Source of the DNA: Pseudeuparius sepicola
Lineage: Eukaryota; Arthropoda; Insecta; Coleoptera; Anthribidae
Assembly (NCBI GenBank): GCA_963920635.1
Contig: OY987298.1
Span: 868,001-932,000, forward strand
Length of the DNA: 64,000 bases
Reading direction: 5' to 3'
The position numbers and the translations under genes were made by a program. Under the pieces are notes generated by a model that made no database searches, was not told the DNA's origin, and was given only the letters and a program-made list of their open reading frames with translations. Shown here piece after piece: positions 56,197 to 64,000 of this stretch (position 1 is the stretch's first letter; every line of letters begins with the position of its first letter).

Positions 56197-58416
56197 TACA
56201 GATGGGCCAAATTGGACACTTTTAAAAGGAAACTCCTATTTTTAACCGATCTAGACGAAAACTGATATCGGTTCCTGAGGCTCATTTTTTATAAACTTAA
56301 TGGCGAAAACCGCAAATCGATATCTGTCACTGTTCTTGAGTTACAGGGCGTTTTTCGAAAATGTGCGTTTTCGAAAAGTGGCCGTAACTTTTTTCGCGTT
56401 GAAAATGTTGTTTCTGTAAAAACATTCCTAAAGCCCTTTTTTGCTTAGAATCCAGTGCTGCTACTAATTTTTTTTTCAAGTCAATGGTTTAAGAGTTACC
56501 GATAAAAATATATATTTTTTAAATGGAACACCTTGTATATTTTTGCATTTTTTAATATATAATACCTAATGATTTACTTAAGTAGTTATCAATTACTTTA
56601 TTACTTACTACTAGCATTTAAGATTTCATGTGTATAAATTGGAAGCGCGCCCTTTCAACAAGTAGGCTTTGGACGGTGAGACAATGAAACAATCGTGGAA
56701 AAATGTTTACTGTTACCTGTCAAATTTTGCTGTTTAGGCAGTGTAAAGTTTTTTTCTATTTTTGTGTAATTTAAAAAATGTTATAACATGCCTACAATAA
56801 AATTTGAAAGTTATGAAAAATGGGTTATGATAATCTGTTTTATAAAATCTTTTTTATAAAATACAAATACAACGACCAATTTATACTACAAACGGTATCC
56901 AGAGAGAAGACATCCTTTCAGTTCAAGGACATTTTTGCAAGGTTGCGAATAAATTACACGAAAATAAACGGCTTAACTGAAAATTTGACAGGTAACAGTA
57001 ATAGTATATTTCATTACGAGTCTGGAAATAAAGATTTTTCCGTGCGCGCGTGACAAGTTCCCGTGTGAGGCGCAGCCGAACACGGGAAGTCATGCAAGCA
57101 CGGAAAAATCTATTTCTGGACGTGTAATCAACGATATTTTTTATTATATTTCTTTGAAAACGGAAACTTAAAACATTTTATCGGCATATTATAATAAATT
57201 TAATTGACAAAAAATAAACAATGCAGACAATAGTGTTTGGTATGTATGATGCGTTTCCATGGTTACTCTCAAATTATTTCAAAGGTGCTTTGTTGTAAAT
57301 TAGTTATTGTCAGATAAGGTGAATAAAACATCAAAAATATTACAGAAATGTATCTAAATATTGAAACACTTACGAATTAAAATACAAAATAGGTACATGT
57401 TAAATATCAGAGAGCATATGGAGTTTCTTAAATTTAGTTTACTTTGCTGTATATTTCTATTTTAAAGCCATATATTCGATATTTATATTCAGCGCATGGA
57501 AAGTTTTTCCATGCGCTGTTTCCTTGCGCTAGCCCGAAAAACCCCATCTTTCATTATTAATAAAACAGATGAAAATAAGGTGTTTTCAAAGAAGTATAAT
57601 AAAAAAAATGTTTACTGTTACCTGTCAAATTTTCAGTTAAGCTGTTTAGGCAGTGTAAAGTTTCTTCTATTTTTGTGTAATTTACAAATTTTATAACATG
57701 CCTACAATAAAATTTGAAAGTTAAGAAAAGTGGGATATGATAATCTGTTTTATAAAATCCGGGGAAAATACAAATGCAACGACCAATTTATACTGCGAAC
57801 GGTATCCAGAGAGAAGACATCCTTTCAATTCAAGGACATTTTTGCAAGATTGCGAATAAATTACACGAAAATAAACAGCTTAACTGAAAATTTGACAGGT
57901 AACAGTAAACATTTTTCCAAGATTGTTTCATTATGTCTCACCGTTCAAAGCCTACTTGTTGAAAGGGCGCGCTTCCAATTTATACACATGAAATCATAAA
58001 TGCTATTAGTAATTGATAACTACTTAAGTAAATTATTAGGTATTATATATTTTTGGAATGGTAATTTTTTGCTCTATTAAAAAATGCAAATATATACGGG
58101 GTGTTTCATTTAAAAATATATTTTTTTATCGGTAAAAAATGTAGTAGCAGCATTGGATGCTACGTAAAAAGTGCTTTAGGAATGTTTTTACAGAAACACA
58201 AAATTTTCAACCCGAAAAAAGTTACGGCCACTTTTCGAAAACGCACATTTTCGAAAAACGCCCTGTAACTCAAGAACGGTGACAGATATCAAATTACGGT
58301 TTTCGCCATTAAGTTTATCATAAAAAATGAGCCTCAGACCTCAGACACCGATATCAGTTTTCGTCTATCTCCGTCAAAAATAGGAGTTTCCCTTCAATTT
58401 GGCCCACCCTGTACAT
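56197..58416. mobile_element. 2.2 kb hairpin complex between esterase and DRC7 exon 4
   Basis: Outer arms: TACAGATGGGCCAAATTGG (56197) against CCAATTTGGCCCACCCTGTA-type end (to 58416). Inner mirrored blocks are TTCGAAAATGTGCGTTTTCG, GGAAGCGCGCCCTTTCAACA and AAGTAGGCTTTGGACGG. The centre is not palindromic: it holds two direct copies of a smaller TIR element (about 56705-57003 and 57609-57908, ends GTTTACTGTTACCTGTCAAA) with family M copy 2 between them. Confidence 0.75.
57010..57600 (-). mobile_element. MITE family M, copy 2 (inverted)
   Basis: Reverse-orientation copy of 27362-27975, with GAAATAAAGATTTTTCCGTG at the left and GGGCTAGC-complement and GATGAAAATAAGGTGTTTTC at the right. It lies between two direct copies of the GTTTACTGTTACC element. 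Confidence 0.85.
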
Positions 58417-58538
58417 GTGAGGTATCTGCGAGACCTCAGATATACGCCAATCTTATTTATTCTGCAAACAAAAGTTTTCAACTTTTATCCGCGAAATTTG
58501 GACCAATCCGTACATAACTTTATTCACTAGGTACTCAC

Positions 58539-61274
58539 GATTATTGTCGGTACTTCCAAGGGTTCGTACTTCAGGTGGTCTCCGATGAATTTCGCGCACT
58601 GTTGCCAAGTTTCTATCTCTGGATATGGCAACGTCGTTGGTCTTATTGTTGTACAAACCATTTTCTGAAAAAAAAACACATGAAATAAATTAAATTATAA
58701 TCATGTCGTCAAACAAATGTAGTATACAGTGTGTCTCAAATTCTACCATCACCACTGGAATCTCGGACACTATACAAGAGTAAAATCAAGGCTAAATGAT
58801 ACACGACTTTTGATTTTCTTATAGACGCCATCTTGGATTTGTAAAAATTTGAAATCTACATGAAATTTTCTTTTTATTATACTTCTTTGAAAACACCTTA
58901 TTTTCATCTGTTTTAGCAATAATGAAAGATGGGGTTTTTCGGGCTAGCGCACGGAAACAGCGCATGGAAAAACTTTCCGTGCGCTGAATAAAAATACCGA
59001 ATATATGGCTTTAAAATATAAATATACAGCAAAGTAAATTAAATTTAAGAAACTCTATAAATATGCTCTCTGATATTTAACATGTACCTATTTTGTATTT
59101 TAATTCGTAAGTGTTTCAATATTTAGATACATTTCTGTAATATTTTTGACGATTTATTCACCGTATCTGACAATAACTAATTTACAACAAAGCACCTTTG
59201 AAATAATTTGAGAGTAACCATGGAAACGCATCATACATACCAAACACTATATTGTCTGCATTGTTTATTTTTTGTCAATTAAATTTATTATAATATGCCG
59301 ATAAAATGTTTTAAGTTTCCGTTTTCAAAGAAGTATAATAAAAAATATCGTTCATTACACGTCCAGAAATAGATTTTTCCGTGCTTGCATGACTTCCCGT
59401 GTTCGGCTGCGCCTCACACAGGAATTTGTCACGCGCGCACGGAAAAATCTTTATTTCCAGACTCGTAATGAAATATACTATTCCAATAATGTATCACACA
59501 GCTAATACCTTTTGTTAGTTGTAATACATAAAAGCGTTGTTTTTACCTAACACTAATTAGGACATGACAAGTCTGGCAAAAAAAATGCAACGAACTGTCA
59601 GTTGTTGTGAAATGGAAGTAACTTGAAAACGATCGCAGTTATATAGACCGGGAGATAGTGACAGATTTTTGGACGTGATTTTACTCAGTATGCCTTGCAA
59701 AGGGCATTATGTGGCACATATTCTCACAATAATAAGGTATGAATCAGAGAGTCATCCTGGGTTCTTCATGTGAAAAACTGGGTTTTCAATTATTCGAAAA
59801 ATATGCGTTTTGATATGATTTTATATAGGCTGCCATGTGTTTTGTAATGAAGTTCAAATAGAAAATTCCTCGGAAAACCAGGCATACCGTTAGGGTGGGT
59901 CCAAAGGGCTATTATTGCCACGTGATCTTGTATTTTAATAATTAATTTTTCCGCGTTTCTGAACAGGCTGCCAATGAGAAGTATGCAAGTTCTTATTATG
60001 AAAATGCTGAAAAAAGGATGGCATACGTTTAGCGCATGTCCAAGTACTGTTTAAATTGAATGTTATTTAATCATTTAAACGAGTTATTCGATGTAAAGTG
60101 TACTTGGACATGCGCGAAAGGTATGCCATCCTTTTTTCAGCATTTTCATAATAAGAACTTGCATACTTCTCATTGGCAGCCTGTTCAGAAACGCGGAAAA
60201 ATTAATGATTAAAATACAAGATCACGTGGCAAAAATAGCCCTTTGGGCCCACCCTAACGGTATGCCTATGGTTTTCCGAGAAATTTTCTATTTGAACTTC
60301 ATTATAAAAAACATGGCAGCTCGTAGGTATAAAATCATATCAAAACGCATATTTTTCGAATAATTGAAAACTCAGTTTTTCACATGAAGAACCCAGGATG
60401 ACTCTCTGATTCATACCTTATTATTGTGAGAGATCACAATGGTGAGGGTCTCTCATACTTGCATGCCGCATTCGTTGTCACAAGCTAAAAACAAGGGCTT
60501 CCTGTTGGGATACTTGTAACAAAATTGCCTTCTAAAATTCTCAGCATACAACAACAAAAGCTTTTCTTTATTGCTACTTTTCAAATAACTCTCTGAAACA
60601 GGACCAAATGAACTATCCTATAATTTAAAGGACTCATCCCACCTGGAAAATTCGTTCTATCTTCAAAAGAGACCTCATATATATTGGGCCAGCACAACTT
60701 TATCAGGCCCAATTCATTCGAAATCAACTTTAAATGTTCCAAGGTCAAATCAACCGGATCCAAAATAGGTACCCGAAGAGGATTGTCTAGCAAGTCAAAA
60801 TATGAAAATGGTTTTTCTTCTCCTTCGCATTCTTCTCCGTCGGCGAATTCTTCTTCCATTTTACGAAGATATGCTTCCATTTCATTATGGCCATAGTCTG
60901 GAACCTAAAATTAGATACAATATACACTCAGGTGGAAAAAAACCGGGCCACCTAAGTAATTTTCGTATCCTCGTTTTAAATGAACAACAATATGTTTTCC
61001 TTTATTTATATTATTTGTTTTTTAAAACAAGAATAGGAAGTCCTTTATATCAATAAAAAATCAAGTTTAAACTGAAAAAAAATATACAACCGATTTTGAA
61101 AAAATATTAGGAGGCCCGGTTCTTTTTGCACCTGAGTGTAATATTATAATATATCCTGTACATATTATTGGCACTATGTAATTAGGTACCTACCTCATTT
61201 TCCGATCTACTATCAGTTATTATTATGCCACTACCCAAGGACGTTTCTTCGATTTCGATATTTTCTTCTGACAT
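58539..61274 (-). CDS. DRC7: Dynein regulatory complex subunit 7 (DRC7/lobo), 5' part
   Basis: DRC7 is a subunit of the nexin-dynein regulatory complex, which couples outer doublets and controls beat form in motile cilia and sperm flagella. Four exons fit in phase: 61274-61194, 60904-60643, 60592-60459 and 58664-58539, giving 201 residues without stops. The start (MSEENIEIEETSLG) is acidic, as is exon 2 (YLRKMEEEFADGEECEGEE). Exon 3 carries SSNKEKLLLLYAENFRRQFC, then YPNRKPLFLACDNECGMQ. Exon 4 continues with KMVCTTIRPTTLPYPEIETW. YPNRKPL..C..NECG followed by (K)..V.TT.RPT is a conserved DRC7 block. The vertebrate protein is near 870 residues, so about three quarters is missing. No later exon was seen on the - strand to the left: either intron 4 is very long and the esterase is nested in it, or the locus is broken. 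Introns 1 and 3 contain transposons. Confidence 0.8.
58869..59480 (+). mobile_element. MITE family M, copy 3, in DRC7 intron 3
   Basis: Forward copy of 27362-27975, from TTTTATTATACTTCTTTG to CAGACTCGTAATGAAATATA, nearly identical over ~600 bp. It lies between DRC7 exons 3 and 4. Confidence 0.88.
59643..60431. mobile_element. Hairpin element H, copy 2, truncated, in DRC7 intron 3
   Basis: Same palindrome as 31325-32199 (GAGATAGTGACAGATTTTTG, CAATGAGAAGTATGCAAGTT). It stops at TTATTATTGTGAG, so it lacks the last ~90 bp of the right arm. The broken end lies about 28 bp from the DRC7 exon 3 donor (60458). Confidence 0.88.
60925..61138. mobile_element. MITE in DRC7 intron 1
   Basis: Inverted ends CACTCAGGTGGAAAAAAACC and GGTTCTTTTTGCACCTGAGTG with TA on both sides, 214 bp, no ORF. 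Ends of this type are common to mariner-derived MITEs. Confidence 0.85.
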
Positions 61275-61383
61275 TTTCTTTCGAAATCAGGTTAAATTTC
61301 AGTTTGCTGTCACAAATTACAATAATGCATCTAGGGGTGTTGTACTTGTTGTTTGATCGAACAAAACACTTTAGCCTTGGGTG

Positions 61384-61397
61384 GTTCCCCTGGAAAC
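61384..61397. promoter_or_regulatory. Candidate RFX X-box upstream of DRC7
   Basis: GTTCCCCTGGAAAC matches the RFX consensus RYYNYY-N2-RRNRAC on both strands. It lies 110 bp upstream of the DRC7 start codon. RFX factors drive ciliary genes through X-boxes in this position in Drosophila and nematodes. The match and the spacing are seen; binding is inference. Confidence 0.6.
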
Positions 61398-61619
61398 AGA
61401 TGCAGAAAAAACATTCTAAAGATATGCAACTACATATACCTAGGAACATTAATTAGTTTTTCTTTTCTTTTTTGAAAAATCAAACAAGGATTATCATTTA
61501 TTTCATGAGATATAATACTATAATTAGATTAGATAATTAGATTGTTTGATAAATAATTTATAAATTATTGATGGTAGCACACTGAAGTTATACAACCAGG
61601 AATACACAGTAGCGGCCGT

Positions 61620-62110
61620 AGCCTCCTTTGTGTTGAGAAAATCAATACAGGCCGCTTTCTAAATATAGCAAACATGGTGGGCTGCGGTTTATTCGTTGTT
61701 CTTTGTTGTGATTCTCGGCAAAAGATGGCAGCTCATTGTAGAATTTTTTTATTCATAATAATAGCTATTTTATCAAATTTTAAGAACGGGGATTTGCATT
61801 TTTATATAAAAACACAATCATTTTTAGTTTGAACTTTAAAATTGTAAGAAGTATTTCTAATAAGATGAGAAAAGAATGTTGGCTCCTTCTGATCCAAATG
61901 CAACCAGCAATACACAAGACTTGCTGCTGTTTCCTGCTGCCTCAGATGGCCTGCAACATTTTCCTTTGTGTTGAATAAATCAATACAGGTCGCTTTCTAA
62001 ATATAGAACCCTTGTCTAACACTTGGTATATTATATTGCAGTTTTGTTCGTTTTTATTTTTGTTGAGTTTCTCTCTAAAAGATGGCATCTCAATGTTTCT
62101 TTTCAAAATA
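61620..62110 (+). repeat. Diverged direct duplication upstream of DRC7
   Basis: Blocks at about 61623-61745 and 61964-62105 share CCTTTGTGTTGA, CGCTTTCTAAATATAG and AAAAGATGGCA in the same order. They are spaced about 340 bp apart. No ORF is recognised. Possibly an old promoter duplication or an unknown repeat. Confidence 0.6.
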
Positions 62111-62639
62111 CGGTAGGTATTAGCTGTTTTTTTACATATTATGAAGGGAAAGTTTTAATATTTTGTTTATAATATTTTTACCGTGGCGTTGAATACATAT
62201 CCAATACTTAATAGAGAATAAAAAAATTTCAATAATTTTTTTTTTCGAACCACCCGAATTAAATTGCTTTTAAACGGTCTGTTTATTTATGTCTCCAATT
62301 TGTAATTGTTTTGCGGTTAATGTGGAGAATAATCGTAAAACTTTTTTATTATTCTCCACTTGGGAGCAAAGTGAGGTTTGCTATTTGTTGGCTTTCCTAT
62401 GATAGCTTTGATGTGTTTGAATTGGCATTGGCAACCTCAAGTTTGTTTTGTTGTGGTATTTAGCCATTCGTACAGTTTTTTTACTTATACTATACAGGGT
62501 GCAACAGAAATTATTTTCAATATTGTTCTGCAATTAAATAATAGATATTTTATCTATATTAAATTTGATTCTGTTCCATTTGACAGCTGTCATTTAGGTT
62601 GAGCTTTCGGTTCTGAATATGTTTTTTTGTGCTAATAGA

Positions 62640-63790
62640 TGTTTAACGCCCATATAACATATATTCTACTCCCATATTAAATTTGGTAATGTGAAGAAGT
62701 TATCGGATTATCAGTTTTAGCTGCCACAATATTGGTTTAGCGTAACTAGGACGTAACTAAGAGAGTAGGATTTCAGCGACTATTTCCCTCGTCTTAATTT
62801 CCATCAATCGTAGTTATATAAATTCATTGATACAATGCTTAATAGTACCGCAACATAGGTAATTTATAAGCTGCATATTTAAGAACAGTGTGAAACACAC
62901 AAACTTTAAGAAGTAGGTACGTGTTTGTATTCAACAGATTCGCGGTTGCTAAGCAACAATTTGCACAAGTGCAATTATCGCTGGCAGAGGCATACGATTG
63001 GTTGGATTTTTATGGAAGGAGTTACTTACCTTATTGGATGCAAGCAGTATGAGGGAAATAATCGGGAAAAAATACCACTAGTGGTATTATCGTATGTAAT
63101 ATCACAAGTGCCGGAAATTTTATCAATAATTTTTTCGAAAGCCCTATTTTGCCTAGAAAGACCAGTAGTACAAATTGGTATTTTATCTCTGATAATAAAA
63201 GCCCAATTTGTACGAGTGGTTTTGCTAATGGGCAAAATAGCGCTTGAGAATAAAATTATTTAGAAAAATGTCCGGCACGAGTGGTATTTGTCGAGATTAT
63301 TTCACGAATACGATTTAATAATTTCTGTATTAATTTTTTATGTTTATATTTCCAAAACGACTAATTTTGAACGAGTTTATTGACAGCTTCGACTGTAGCG
63401 TTCTTATTCCTTTTATCAATGGTTCGAGTAAACGAACATGACGCTTGGATATCCAAGGCAAATGCGATTAGGTATACCTACGCCCTGTTGGCGTTGGTTT
63501 ATTTTCTGAATGTGTGTCATAAATTTAAACGGAGACGGAGGTCTAATAACAACAATTTACCAATGTAAAAATTATATAAATTCATTGATACAATGCTTAA
63601 TAATACCGCAAATAATTTATAAGTTGCATAATTTAGAACAGTGTAAAACACACCCATTTTAACAAGTACGTGTTTGTATCGGACAGATTCGCGGTTGCTA
63701 AGCAACGAAGTGATAATTGCACAAGAGTTGTAAAATATACTATTTTCTGTGGTATTACCGCTTTGGTTTTGCACAATTTTTTTTTGACCT
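62640..63790 (+). mobile_element. Repeat family K, copy 4, longest copy
   Basis: It starts with GTTTAACGCCCATATAACAT, GAAGTTATCGGATTATCAG and TTAGCGTAACTAGGACGTAA (inverted relative to the end of copy 2). It then contains two X-box palindromes (62945-62957 and 63694-63706) facing each other across the CCCAATTTGTACGAGTGG / GGATATCCAAGGCAAATGCG body. The end near GGTATTACCGCTTTGGTTTT (about 63770) mirrors the 13690 region. This copy suggests the full element is a large TIR-like unit with an X-box in each arm. Confidence 0.7.
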
Positions 63791-64000
63791 CCTTGGCTGT
63801 GACTATAACCTAAATCTTCCTATTGGAAAAACGAAGTATCCAGATGAGTGCCGCGTCGCAATCAGTAGGTACAATAATAATTTCACTCGCTGGATGACTG
63901 GACGGTACACGAATCAGGCACTCAGATGATTCCGCGCATCCAGAAATAAACCTCAAGAGCGATCCCATGTTGGATGAATCCAAAATAAGTCGGTTCAATA
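63791..64000. other. Window end, nothing recognised
   Basis: No repeat match within the window and no domain-bearing ORF. The two overlapping opposite ORFs have no recognisable content. Confidence 0.3.

Overview
The window is eukaryotic and almost certainly from an insect. The evidence is AT-rich DNA, short introns with GT/AG borders, a secreted type-B carboxylesterase with the layout of insect juvenile-hormone-esterase-like enzymes, a short TTAGG run (the insect telomere motif), and insect-type mariner/Tc1, hAT, PIF/Harbinger, P-like, Penelope-like and Helitron-like repeats. A beetle is possible, but I cannot fix the order. There are no operons, CRISPR arrays or recognisable tRNA/rRNA genes.

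Only two host genes are visible, both in the right quarter. (1) A carboxylesterase on the + strand (50026-55937) that I could resolve into 11 exons in consistent phase. It predicts 600 residues with a signal peptide and a complete Ser-Glu-His triad (GQSAG elbow). (2) The 5' part of the dynein regulatory complex gene DRC7 (Drosophila lobo) on the - strand: four exons between 61274 and 58539, encoding 201 residues. Its later exons were not found. If the gene continues, the esterase lies inside one of its introns. About 110 bp upstream of the DRC7 start is a perfect RFX X-box, as expected for a ciliary gene.

The rest (about 1-49 kb and much of the introns) is a nested graveyard of DNA transposons. 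1-2.6 kb: foldback element with arms of tandem ~255 bp units. 3.8-11.8 kb: a series of TIR and hairpin MITEs. 13.5-15.7 kb: a repeat family (K) carrying X-box palindromes. 15.7-20.3 kb: three internally deleted hAT copies. 20.3-22 kb: palindrome with a nested Harbinger relic. 22.2-23.3 kb: GATC-rich element. 23.7-26 kb: a mariner/Tc1-type element with ~535 bp inverted repeats and an uninterrupted 360-residue transposase. 27.4-34 kb: MITEs, a 2 kb composite palindrome, hairpins and a non-LTR fragment. 34.4-44.3 kb: a run of THAP-domain elements, some with 8 bp target duplications typical of the P superfamily. 45.5-47.5 kb: a Tc1 relic and another P-like copy. 62.6-63.8 kb: a further K copy.

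Three themes stand out: (a) at least five separate deleted elements that keep a THAP zinc-finger exon; (b) many long, nearly perfect hairpins, some in introns, that could give double-stranded RNA; (c) isolated GC-rich islands at transposon junctions. All exon models were read by eye, and all family assignments rest on motif recognition, not on searches.
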